64,000 nucleotides of DNA from assembly GCA_043228905.1 (NCBI GenBank), contig JBHGNT010000013.1:6076001-6140000 (forward strand), given 5' to 3'. This document shows, piece by piece, positions 39,842-50,600 of the stretch (within the stretch, counting starts at the first letter, position 1; the number at the start of each line of letters is the position of its first letter). This DNA comes from Azolla caroliniana (lineage: Eukaryota > Polypodiophyta). Position numbers and translations under genes: made by a program. Under the pieces are notes generated by a model. It was not told the origin of the DNA and searched no databases. It saw nothing but the letters and a program-made list of their open reading frames with translations.

Positions 39842-41427
39842 ATGTTCCGCGGAATGCTTGAAAGACATGGGAAGGCTTTCACATTTTTCCCACAGGAAAT
39901 CGGATGTGCTAATCCGAGGACGGTAGAACCGATGGTGATCTTCACGGTGCCGCATGTGCCTTGGAATTTGAAGCTGATACCAGTTTCGAGAGCACACCTA
40001 CTGAAGTTGATTGAGCTCTTAAAGGAGAAGGTGAATATGGGAATTCTGGAACCGTCGAACACTCCTTATTCTAATCGATGGTTCACGGTGCCGAAGATAA
40101 ATGGATCAATGCGATTCATCCAAGATCTTCAACTCGTCAACAAGGTGACAATTTGGAATGTTGGAATCGGTCCAAGTGTGGATGAATTTGTCGAGGCGTT
40201 TGTGGGCCGGTCCATCTACTCCATTGGCGATCTCTACTCTGGATACGATCAATTCTAGTTTACGGTTGATAGTCGTGACATTACAACCATGAGGGGGCTT
40301 GTGCGGATGTGTACCTTACCTCAAGGTGCAACGAACTCGGTGGCTCATATGGTGAATGCCATGAACAAGGTCTTGAAGGATTGCATCCCAGGCACATGAT
40401 GCCATTCTTGGATGACATTCCGATAAAAGGATGTTCCGATGAGGAGAAGGATGAATTGAAAGATAAAGATGGATGCAGAAAGTTCGTCGTGGATCATATG
40501 AAAGATTGTGAGAAGGTGCTCCAAAGGCTCAAAGATGCAAATTTGACATTTTCGGGAGAAAAAACCGCATTCGGGCAACCAGAGATCTTGGTGGTAGGTC
40601 ACTTGTGTGGAGCATACGGTCAGAAGCCTTTGTCATCCAAGGTGAATGTGATCAAGGACATGAAAGAAGAATGCGTAACCCAAACATAGCTTCGAAATTT
40701 CCTTGGAGCATGCTCGTTTTATCATATTTGGATTCCACACTACGCCCACATTGCTGAGCCATTATACGTTCTACTAAAGAAGAAGCGGAGGCTCAAATGA
40801 ACGAGCGAGCATAATTTCGCCATCCGAAAGCTGAAGAAATTATTGATGGAGGCACCTACATTACGGAAGGCAGACTATTCAAACGACAAGCCCATTTTCG
40901 TGACCGTAGATACTAGTCCGACCGGAATTGGATGGGTTATCAACCAAGAAGACGAAGATTGCAACCGATATGCAATTCGGTTTGGCGCGAAAGTGTTAAG
41001 TGATAGGCAAAGAAGGTACGCCCAAGTGAAGATGGAGCTATGGGGAATCATATCGGCGATCAAGTTTGATCTTGACTACCTTATTGGAGAAGAAGTCATA
41101 ATCAAGACAGATTTCCTAACAATCTTGGGTATGATATCTGGTTGTAGTACACTAGATATTGTCATGCTACATTGGATTGCATATATCAAATCACTCAACC
41201 CGGAGATCCGTCATGTAGCAGGGAAGCGTAATGTCGTTGCAAACATGCTATCACGAGCAAGATACGACGGAGAAGAAGATCAACATTCTGATGAAGAGGA
41301 TGTTGGCTTGGATTTCTTTACAAGTTCCTACGCTCGGGTGCTGACTACTTTCATAGAAGAGGACTATGAAGGCGAATTCGTGGAGATTGGGGAATACTTG
41401 AGTTCTCTCCAAAAAGATGAATCATAG
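39842..41427 (+). pseudogene. Gypsy-2 reverse transcriptase and RNase H
   Basis: FRGMLERHGKAFTFFPQEIGC, VPHVPWNLKLIPVSRAHL, NTPYSNRWFTVPKINGSMRFI, IGDLYSGYDQF, a stop at 40258, TLPQGATNSVAHM, the catalytic MMPFLDDIPIKG (FLDD near 40406), then a stop at 40688, LRNFLGACSFYHIWIPHYA. RNase H: FVTVDTSPTGIGWV, QVKMELWGIISAI, IIKTDFLTI, RHVAGKRNVVANMLSR. In the last motif the usual Asp of VADxLSR is Asn, which would lose one metal ligand. Confidence 0.85.
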
Positions 41428-41429
41428 TC

Positions 41430-42699
41430 GACAAAAGACTTCCACCGAATTCGGAAGAAGGCGTACAAGTATTTCCTTAAGGATGGAGCTCTTTGGAGGC
41501 ATGCAAAAAAGAAGAATGGGACTCCGATGAGAGTTGTTTGCAAGCTGGAAGACCGACAAAAACTAATGTTCGAATTTCATGATAGTGTTTTTGCAAGCCA
41601 TCAAGGAATATGGGCTACGCTCGCGAAGCTTAAGGAGAAATATTAGTGGTCAGGCATATACAAAGATGTAGCAGTGTATGTGGAAACATGTAAGTAATGT
41701 CAGATGTTTTCGAATGTTCACCATCGAGATGAACTTTGTCTAACTTACCCGTTGGCTATGCATTACAAGTGGATGGTGGACATCGTAATGATGCCAATGG
41801 GGTGATGGCAGATGAAGTATCTTGTGCTCACGAGAGAGGATCTTACCAATCAAGTTGAAGGGAGACCATTGAGAACTAAGGAGACATCATCAATATGTAG
41901 ATTCCTTCTTGAAGATGTTATTTGCAGATATGGATGCATCGGCAAGATAGTGGTTGATAGAAGCGAGTTGGACGCTAATGAAGTTAGAGAATTCTTCTCT
42001 AGGATGGGAATCAAATTATCTCTTACCATGGCGTATAATCCGGAAGTGAATGGGAAAGTGGAACGTGGACATGGACCGATTGTGAAGGCTCTAGTGAAAG
42101 CTTGCCATGGGAAAATAGGAGAATGGCCACGTCTATTGCCATTTGCACTATGGGCTAACAGGACTACTCATAGCACGGTCACGGGATACATGCCGACAAA
42201 ACTCATATTCGGAGAGAAGCCGATAATGCTAAAGGAGCAAAGTATTGTTTCATGGTTTGCATTGCCATGGCAAGATGAGATAAGTAGAGAAGATCTTCTA
42301 ACATTAAGGATTCGACAGTTGGAGCAGAAGTTGGAAGATATAGAAGTGGCTAAAGCGTGGCTAAAGAATGCAAGCCTAAAGAACAAGAAAGACTTTGATA
42401 AACAACATCGACTTCGTCCGAGGAAAATCATTGAAGGAGATTGGGTGCTGGTCTACGACAATAGCCTAGACAACCAACATAGTACGGCTCAAAATTTTTC
42501 ACAACGATGGTTTGGACCATATGTGGTGAAGAAAGTGGAAGATAATGCAACATATCGTTTAGCAAAATTGGATGGAACTCGACTTGCTTTGCCAATTGCA
42601 GGAAAGAGAATTAAGATCTTTAAGAGAAGAGAGGCTCCAAATCTTGAAATCGAAGCTCTAAACGATGTAGCCTCGAGCATCGAGGTTGAAAAAGAGTAA
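41430..42699 (+). pseudogene. Gypsy-2 integrase
   Basis: HHCC region with FEFHDSVFASHQGIW and an interrupted second Cys (stop at about 41697), then MVDIVMMPMG, a stop, and a 295-codon frame from 41812: CIGKIVVDRSELDANEV (second Asp), AYNPEVNGKVERGHGPIVKAL (catalytic Glu), WPRLLPFALWANRTTHS, GDWVLVYDNSLDNQ and FGPYVVKKVEDNATYRLAKLDGT (C-terminal DNA-binding region). No chromodomain follows. Confidence 0.85.
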
Positions 42700-42763
42700 T
42701 CAAAAGAGGAACCTCACCACAATTGGTGCATACCGGTGGATGTGCTGGTTTGGTGGGGGTGAA

Positions 42764-43100
42764 TGTCGTGTGGTTTTTTACACATGATATGAAAAAAAAT
42801 AGTAAACTAATTATTTAAGTTTATCTTGATGGTTTGATATAGGAAGATGGAGGTATTCAAGAGCTTCCGAATGCATTTTATTACACATGAAACGGACAAC
42901 TAAATATCAAGTTATGTGAGTATAAAGCTTGAGAAGATTGGGAAACAAAACTATGAGATATCCCACATATAGGACAATATCGGATCCCACATTATATATG
43001 GAGAGCCAGAACCTATTCATTGTATCAATGTGTGGAGCCAGAATTTTCAAGGTGATTTGGCTAGACTGTGTGGATGAATGACTTGAATGGTTTTGGGTCG
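42764..43100 (+). repeat. Gypsy-2 3' LTR, truncated
   Basis: Begins TGTCGTGTGG after the polypurine tract. Matches the 5' part of the solo LTR at 62161 (minus sense) through AAGATGGA, CAAGAGCTTC, TATCAAGTTATGTGA and ATCCCACATA, with a TATATATGG box near 42995. Similarity fades after about 43010 and the sequence passes into the inverted-repeat region near copia-C. Confidence 0.7.
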
Positions 43101-43165
43101 TGGCTAGATCGACCATGGTGCACGGGCGCGTGCATGGTTTGGAAGGACACGGTCTCGGATGTTTG

Positions 43166-43528
43166 TGACGCACGGCTTGGTGTGGCTCAATTGCAGGTTG
43201 GTCACGACGCACGGGTCGGGACATAAGTACGAATCATGCACGGGTTGAACTATGAAGCCATTTGTCTGAAGAGAATATTGAAGGATCTAGGCATTCCCAT
43301 CAAGGATCCGATTCCCCTTTCCTACGACAACATGAGCAGTATTCATCTGGCTCGGAACCCGATGTTCCACGTGCACGCGAAGCATATAGAAGTGCACTAT
43401 CACTTCATCCGAGAACGCGTTCAAGCTAGAGATGTTGACCTTCAACCCGTGCATGATTCGTACTTACATCCCGACCGATCTGACCCATGCGTCGTGACCA
43501 ACCTGCGATTGAGCCACACCAAGCTGTG
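43166..43528. repeat. Inverted repeat pair inside a duplicated copia segment
   Basis: The left arm 43166-43240 (CTTGGTGTGGCTCAATTGCA, GGTTGGTCACGACGCA, TACGAATCATGCACGGGTTG) reappears in reverse complement at 43441-43528 with a 10-bp length difference. The right arm is flanked by two direct copies of a 62-bp copia segment (GAAGCATATAGAAGTGCACT...GTTGACCTTCAAC). This looks like one template-switch event. Confidence 0.8.
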
Positions 43529-43878
43529 AAGCATATAGAAGTGCACTATCACTTCATCTGAGAACGCCTTCAGGCTAGAGATGTTGACCTTCAACACATT
43601 AGTACGAATCTTCAAACAACCGACATCTTCAACAAAGCCCTAGGAGAGACAATCTTCGACAATTCATGTCAGACCTTGGACTAACGATCCCTGACTTGCA
43701 AAGCTTGAGGGGGAGTAAAAGAGAGAACCGGATACTAGTCAAAGCAGACATGAACCGAAAGAAGCCGACCAAAGTTGAGCTCCAAGGGGCGTGTTGAGGA
43801 ACCAGATACCGTCCGAACCGAATACCAACCGAAGTGGTCAACTGAAAGAAGCCGACCAAAGGTGAGCTCGAGGGGGCG
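43236..43878 (+). pseudogene. Copia-C RNase H end and polypurine tract
   Basis: NYEAICLKRILKDLGI, DNMSSIHLARNPMFH, HAKHIEVHYHFIRERVQ, then after the duplicated and inverted segment STNLQTTDIFNKALGETIF and SLRGS. This is the 3' end of a copia polyprotein. PPT-like GAGGGGGAGT at about 43702 and GAGGGGGCG at about 43870. An 87-bp direct duplication starts at 43757 and 43844 (GAAAGAAGCCGACCAAAG). The rest of copia-C is missing. Confidence 0.8.
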
Positions 43879-44358
43879 TGTTGAGAATCAAGTTCAACCT
43901 AGTCTAGTGTGTGAACACACCTTTTGAGAATCTATGAGCACCCAAAGGTCAAAAGTCACTACTACTTTCTACACATTAACTATGTGTCATAGAATCATAT
44001 TCTATGACATATAACTAATGAGTTCTATATTCCCCATAAACTAATGATTCTCCACATTCCCCAAGGTTCTAGAGAGAGAGTGGGCGTTTTAGTGAGAGAG
44101 TGTAGAGAGAGGGCGACCTTATATAAAGCACCCTCCTACTTTGTAATGTGTTGGTTAATCTCCTTTGTAATATACATATTGTTGTAGTTGTTCTCCACTT
44201 CCTAATACATACATCCATCTTAAGTATTTCTATTTTCCTATCTATCTTGTGTCTCTCCTCTCTCCTCTTTCACACACACATAACATACATCTCTAATTTA
44301 TTCTGTTGCATAGAATTGCACTCGATTCTTTACACTCCTCAAGTGAATTCTTTGAACA
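43879..44358 (+). repeat. Copia-C 3' LTR
   Basis: Begins TGTTGAGAATC directly after GAGGGGGCG and probably ends TTTGAACA at 44358. A TATA box (CTTATATAAAGC, about 44110) sits mid-LTR as expected. The end is inferred because no partner LTR is present. Confidence 0.65.
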
Positions 44359-44795
44359 AATATAAATTTTACATGTTATGGAACACAAATCTTTAAGGTC
44401 CTAAATGGGTGTGTATAAATATGATTGGAATGACACAACTTTGCTTTAAGCTTGATTGGGAGACTTATGCATGTCATTATTTTAATCATGATCAACTGAG
44501 GAAATTTCTAATTGAATGCCAATATAAGGTCATTACACAATCATATTGGAGGAGAGGGAAATGAAGCAAAAGAGTGTCATATTGTACATTTAGTTGTCAT
44601 ATATGGTCATGGGTGAAGTTACATCTAGTGGGATGGATAAGGAAGCTAAGAAATCGCATATTAATGTACATGTAAAAGTTGGAGTCAATAAAGAATGGGG
44701 AAGAAGTGAAAAACCCCCATGGAGGAAAATTCTCCCCATGAAGAAACCTCTCGTTCTAATCTCTCTACACTCACAAAGTTTCTCAAGCTCTCTTC
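44359..44795. other. No gene identified
   Basis: AT-rich intergenic sequence. An open frame (44594-45001) runs into the solo LTR and has no recognisable domain. Confidence 0.4.
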
Positions 44796-45364
44796 TGTTG
44801 GGAATTTGTCCCTCTAGTGGGAGGAAGATCCAACTGTTTGGAAAGGCCGACAGTCGAAAAACAGGAGCCGAGTTGATGAGGGACAGTCGAGGCCGAAACC
44901 AGAATCATGTATATAGCCAACTCGGGAGACTATATATTGTAAATAGTCTGAATGAGCGCCCCATGAGGGCTAGGTATGTAAATAGCCAGAAACTTGCGTA
45001 AGTATATATGTAACTAGGGCAAACTTCAAGTGAACATGATGATGAATAGAAGATAATGGGTGTAGGAACAAAAGAAGTGGAAAAACACAAGAGAGCGTGA
45101 GAGAGAGAAGCGTGAGCCGTGCCATAGCTGTCTGAGTACCAATAGACGTGAAGAGCCTTGCGTGGCTGGTCCACTCGAGAGAGTGTTATAACATTCGGTA
45201 TTGTATATCCACTGTACTTAGTGAAGCTCTGTTCCCGTGGTTTTCCCCGTTTTAGGGTTTCCACGTAAATCTCTATGCACCATTGTTAAACTTGTCTTTC
45301 TCGCATCCTGGTGTGATTCGTATTATCAGCATTGTTTGTTCATTGTGATTTAAATTCCTCAACA
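44796..45364 (+). repeat. Solo LTR, same family as 30040-30616
   Basis: 569 bp starting TGTTGGGAATTTG and ending CCTCAACA. It shares opening, internal (GTAAATAGTCT, AACTAGGGCAAACTTC) and terminal phrases with 30040-30616. No polyprotein or second LTR is adjacent. Flanks TCTTC and ATTTC match poorly, so the target duplication is not confirmed. Confidence 0.7.
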
Positions 45365-46073
45365 ATTTCTCTACATCTTCAACCTCGTACCTTACATCAA
45401 TTAGTTTTTTTACAACTCCATCCATCCAACACATGTTTCTTCATCCACACATAAACTATCATCCAATAAAAAAATAACGCAAACGTATTTCTCAAAATGA
45501 CTTCCCCTTAACCTTCCCCACAACCATCGACTTTCTACTCTCCTCTTTAATGTACCTCCATTAGTGCCTACACCTCTTGGATGGTTTACACCGTCACATT
45601 TCTCTCCTTCTATATAATTCTCACACTAATTCGACCTATGACAAAAACCAATAACGAACCTATTGGGAAATGACGACCCAATATTTGAAGATAGTATAAA
45701 TACCCTTTTGTCGTTAGTGGAATTAAATATGCCAATCTCTGGTTTAGACAAAAACCCACTAAATACTTATTCAAACTATTTGATTTAGCATGGCAGAATT
45801 ATGAGTAAACTATAATAGATGTGTAAAGGAAAGGAGAGCCGATGTATTTGTTATGTTAGTGGAGGGAGAGGCTATAAACCCTTGTCCATACACTCGCAAC
45901 CTTCTAGATATATACAGAGAGGGCGAATGAAACTATTAGTGACAAGGGCATGCGAAGTTGTCCACATCGACGAGTGATAAGCGTTTAACAACTAAAATCT
46001 TCGATGACGGACGAAAGTTGTCCGCATCCACAACACGTAACGAGCGAGCATATGGTGTTGGTGAAAGAGTAGG

Positions 46074-46104
<31 letters not shown>

Positions 46105-46400
46105 GCCACGATTCGATTCGCTTTGATCTTAGGACCTCTTAAGTCTACACCATGTGATTGTGCACAAGCTTTGGAGAGTCGGACTTGAACCCGCGACCTT
46201 TGTTTGCCTTGCATCACAATTATGCAGTGGGATGAGATAGAGATATTTTTTTTCTGTTGTTCCATGTCATTCATTAGGAGGCAGGGAAGGAGGAGGAGGA
46301 GGAGGAGGAGGATATGCAGTCCCTTCCACTGAAACCAGTCATAACCTCGAATCAGGGTGCAAGAGACGAATGGTGAGAGATAGAGTTACAGATGGATTAA
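45365..46400. other. No gene; low-complexity and short repeats
   Basis: AT-rich, with a GA microsatellite at about 46078-46103 and an AGG trinucleotide run at about 46288-46311. A box B-like sequence (GGTTCAAGTCC, minus, 46191-46181) suggests a SINE scrap, but box A is poor. Confidence 0.45.
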
Positions 46401-46744
46401 TGTTATTTGTTTGCTTCGAATTCAAGTTTTCTTTTTCTGGTTTTTAGTTTTGTGACAGCTCGGAGGAATCAACCGCATGTTCTTATCTCATTCGAAGAGA
46501 TATTTTATGGCAGAAGTAGAAGAAAAGGAAGTGGAATCATCAGCTCATGTCTCGTCAACATGGATATGGAGAATCCAACGGGAAAAAAAGATGAGACAGA
46601 GCCTCTTTTAAAAATAAAGAAATTCAAACATTACCCCATTCGGAAAAGGACATCAAGGAAGAGAGGTCAGAGAGAAGAGGAACCCTGACACATGCTTTAG
46701 ATAGATTGAGTTTGTTATCTTCGGAGGTCAAACACTTACAGATG

Positions 46745-46799
46745 TAGCCAATGTGGTTAGGTTGCCTCACAGAGGCCAGAAGGTCATGGGTTCATCTCC
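46745..46799 (+). repeat. tRNA-derived SINE head
   Basis: Box A TAGCCAATGTGG (46745) and box B GGTTCATCTCC (46789-46799) at tRNA-like spacing. No acceptor-stem pairing, so not a tRNA gene. Confidence 0.55.
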
Positions 46800-47042
46800 T
46801 ACATTCTGCAATGTCATCTAGTAAATTAATGAAATTTTGAACCCAGATATGGAACAAAAAGAGCCCATTCTTTCACGTTCAAATGAAATATGTCAGGGAA
46901 AAAGATTGTTAAAAGATTGAATGATAGGCTGATGAATCTCATACCTTCAACAATTTCATGTCCATGCCTAATAGGGGCAAGGCGTCCTATGACACTGATC
47001 GCACACACTTACACTCATTCAAAATAGAAAATGGGGCTGACT

Positions 47043-47321
47043 GAATATTGAGCTGAAAAAGAGAATGTGTGACGTATGCTGTCCAATGTACTAGAAACAG
47101 AAGGGCATGTGACTTTGGAATGCCTCACACTTGGGATCATTAGAGATCGTTTTCAGGAATTCCTGCAAGGTTGTACTAACTTTCAAGAACTCCAAACGAG
47201 GATGGGACCATCCCCAGCACTAGGCATACTTTTTTCTCCTATACTAGACCAGAAAGCCAAATTGAGTGAAGACCAAAACAATGAGATTTGGGCACAGGGA
47301 GAGAGAGGGATGCTTCTATGA
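47043..47321 (+). pseudogene. LINE 3'-end fragment
   Basis: The frame contains ETEGHVTLECLTLGIIRDRFQEFLQGCTNF, resembling the C-terminal zinc-binding tail of plant LINE reverse transcriptases (TEEHV...C...IR.RF). It lies just upstream of the first mapped PPR exon. The opposite-strand LINE at 49970-52015 may be of the same family. Confidence 0.45.
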
Positions 47322-47437
47322 GAACAATGAAAGAAATGATATGAGTATGACTTAGTACACTTCTTAGATGTGTGTAGTTAGATGTTCATGAGAGTTAACC
47401 GAAGAGAGAAATTGAGAGAGAATATATCTAATTATAG

Positions 47438-47673
47438 GTGGTGCAAGGAAAGGTAAAGGTTGGATTCAGGGCAGTGATCTTGTGGACAATAGTGTGCCGC
47501 TGGTTTTAAGTCCAAGAGCATTCGCCCTTCTAAGGTTGGTAAGACGAGAATCTGATGCAGATGCAATTTGGAGCATATTGGACATGAGTGCTCCTAGTCA
47601 TGATACATGGGATGACATTATAAATGTAATTGTGCAACTAAAACGTGATCATGATTGGGGAAGATCAATAATG
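47438..47673 (+). CDS. PPR gene exon (first mapped)
   Basis: Acceptor ATTATAG, donor ATGGTAATT. Encodes GWIQGSDLVDNSVPLVLS, LRLVRRESDADAIW and HDTWDDIINVIVQLK. It ends on a codon boundary. Confidence 0.8.
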
Positions 47674-50600
47674 GTAATTTGATTCCTTAAATTTACTTTT
47701 GTGGTTAATATGCTTGTGTTATTATGTGATGCATTGATGTTCCAGGTACAATCTTGAGACATTCAGATACAATGTTTGAAATGAGTGCTAAATAGCACAA
47801 ATACTTGATTTTATTAATGAAATAAGATTTGAATACACAAATGAAAGAAGTAGAATCTTGTGACCTCCAATTTTTAGTATTAAGCAAATCACGAGGCATA
47901 TATAAAGTACTTCTGTGAAATATCCTCAACAGCTCAAAATAACAAAGATTTATAAAGCTCGAATGCACATGACATATAGTTGAATATAAAGTAGTCCAAG
48001 TAATGCCCAAAAATCATAAACATGGTACATAACACAGAGGCTAGAGTGTGGAGATACAAACATATTGATTCCTTCAATGAGACACTCATATAAGCACTTT
48101 GTTTATGTTTGTGTGTAGGAGGGGAGGGGGGGATAACAGCAAATGAATTAGTAACTTATTCAACATGTATGCTGCATTTAAGACAACCCATTCCTAGAAA
48201 GAAAGCTCACTAGCTTCAACTTGTAGGTGTATTTTTGGCCTTAGTTTCTATTACATATAATTGGTTATTAACCATTTGTTTACAACTGATTTACATTGAA
48301 TACAGATGTGTGAGTGGATACTTAAAAGCACCAAATTTCACCCCGATATTTTGTGCTTTAATATTCTTATGGACGCATATGGAAGGAGCAATCAATTCCT
48401 CGAGACAGAGAGAATTTTCCAACTTATGCGAAACTGTAGATGTCTTCCTAATGAAGATACTTTCAATGTGCTTATACGCGCATATGGTAATGCTGGATTG
48501 ACGCATAAAGCAGAGAGCGTTTTCTTTCTAATGCAAAGGCTTGGCTATGAACCTGGTAACTTATGCATCATGCTATTCTTGTAATTAGGCTGTTTGGCTT
48601 GGAGCATATGCTACCTCCTTTTACATTTTTATTATTGCTTGCATTCTAATTTTAAAGCTAAATTGTGTTTTCTTCTAAATCCTGGTATCATATGATACAG
48701 GAAAAAATTTCTGTTGACTGAAAAACGATTTAAAAATTTCACTGTTAAAATGTTTGTGATGATTTCATGCATACATTTGAGACTCAATGATCACATAAAA
48801 ACATGAGCTGTGCAAAAATTTCTGTGGATGTGTAAGTTTATTATAACTGTCATTCATAGGACCTCATGCATTGTATATAGTATCATCACTTATTTTATAT
48901 GGGAATTAAAATTAGTGGAGAAGTATGTTATTTAAGGGATGAGAATGGGGGCTTGTGTACTTAATTGGCGCTATAGGTGAAATTTGAAAAAGGGATTTAT
49001 AGCTCAATTTTGATTAGAATTTACAGAAAAGTATCATGAAGTTCTCATTCATCCCTTGATAATGGCTGAGATGCTGTGCTATAAGCATGAACTTTGTATG
49101 GATTCAAGTCATTCCAAAAAACCTTCTCAATTACATAATGAACATCCCTAAAAGTAACCTAGCTTTACAGTATCATGCTCATTGATGGACATATTTTGTG
49201 ATTTATAGGAATAGCAACCTTCAATACACTCCTAGAATTTTTGGGGAGGGCTGGAGAAGTTGCAAAGGCAGAGCAATTCTTCCAACGTATAGCTAAATCA
49301 AAGTTACGACCAACTGCAAATACCTTTACACAAATGATCAACATCTATGGAAAGGTATAGTGATCCAATAATTTTTTATGTGATCGTGTTTGGTATACCT
49401 ACGTGGCTTAGATTCTGTTGTGTCAACCTTAACCACCTATTTTTGGAGCATGCGTCGAAAACCTGGTGCAGTTTTATGATTAGGAAGCACATTCACAAAG
49501 ACATCATATACTGTCGTTTTACTACATTTATTGAAGATATAAGGACAGCTAAAGTTCTTGTAATTGTTTGATGAATTATTAAATATATATGCCTAAACTA
49601 TCATATTAAACTTGTAGGATTTTTTTCGTTCGATTTGGGCAATTGAGTTAAGCATGATTGGTGGTGTTTTTGTGCATAATTCAGTGATGCTTGTAACTAC
49701 GGAACATGTACGAGTATTTGTCACGACCTAGTTGTGAGCTTTACCTTCGAAGAAGAGATGTGTCATGAAGAAGAAGACGATGGTGATGATTATTAATGAA
49801 ATGCATGGTGTGATGTGTGATAAGGCTTGTCCTCTCAACCATGACATGCCCTTATAGTAGCCCCTATGTCTAAGGGTTACTATGCGTGTCCACCCCTTTT
49901 CCCTCACAACGTAAGGTTATGTGTCAACACCCACCCGAGAACATCTTAGAATGGCCTGATGATATTTTTGGTCATAGCTTAGCATCCCCCTTGAAGGATC
50001 TGCCATTGTTTTCAATGGACAAGTTTGGAAATGCCTTTCGAAGTTTACTCCCAAATTCCCAAGTAGCACAAGCAGCCTCCCGTAAGGAGAACCTAGGCCC
50101 TGTAAATGTTACTCCTAGGTATGTGTATGAGCGTGTGTATTCCACCTTTTCCTCTCCCATGAAGAATTCCAGTTCTGATCTTATTACGCATGCTTGAATG
50201 GTGTTAAACACCATCACTTTAATTTTATTCATGTTTATTGACAAACCTTTGTCCGTACAAAATAGTTTAAAGATATTTAATGTCGTTTTAGTCCCTCAGG
50301 AGAGTCAGAAATCAGCACAATATATGGTAATATTTTATAGATATACCTGCTAGGCATGCTTCTGAACCCCTGAATCTCTCTATGTACTGTGACACCTCAT
50401 CTATATAGAGACCAAAGAGAGGGTGATAATGGGCATCCTTGCTTCACTCCGATTGTGCTAGCCACCGCCTCTGACAAACCTTTGTCCGTACAAAATAGTT
50501 TAAAGATATTTAGATGTCTTTGTAGTCCCTCAGGAGAGTCAGAAATCAGCACAATATCATTGGCATATGGTAATATTTTATAGATATACCTGCTAGGCAT

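Larger units (their letters stand above)
36785..43100 (+). mobile_element. Gypsy-2 retrotransposon, DUF4100-type
   Basis: Plus-strand order: LTR end, gag with zinc knuckle and DUF4100-like segment, protease, reverse transcriptase, RNase H, integrase, polypurine tract (TTTGGTGGGGG, about 42749-42759), and a 3' LTR beginning TGTCGTGTGG at 42764. Coding frames are long, with few stops (37398, 40258, 40688, about 41644 and 41697). The protease and gag wording resembles elements I know mainly from fungi and early-diverging plants. It is related to gypsy-1 and to the solo LTR in the 60-kb region. Confidence 0.85.

Noticed and set aside
32581-43235. Copia-A RNase H continuing at 43236 after one large insertion
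   Set aside because: The 43236 segment overlaps rather than continues the motif order and differs in wording, so it is another copia family.
44791-45369. 5-bp target duplication around the solo LTR at 44796-45364
   Set aside because: TCTTC and ATTTC agree at only three positions, no better than chance for such short flanks.
46407-46688. First exon of the PPR gene
   Set aside because: The frame is open but has no PPR-like wording and no convincing donor site; kept only as a possibility in the gene entry.
46745-46799. tRNA genes at 12748, 19218, 46181 and 46745
   Set aside because: Pol III boxes are present but acceptor and anticodon stems do not pair; best read as SINE heads.
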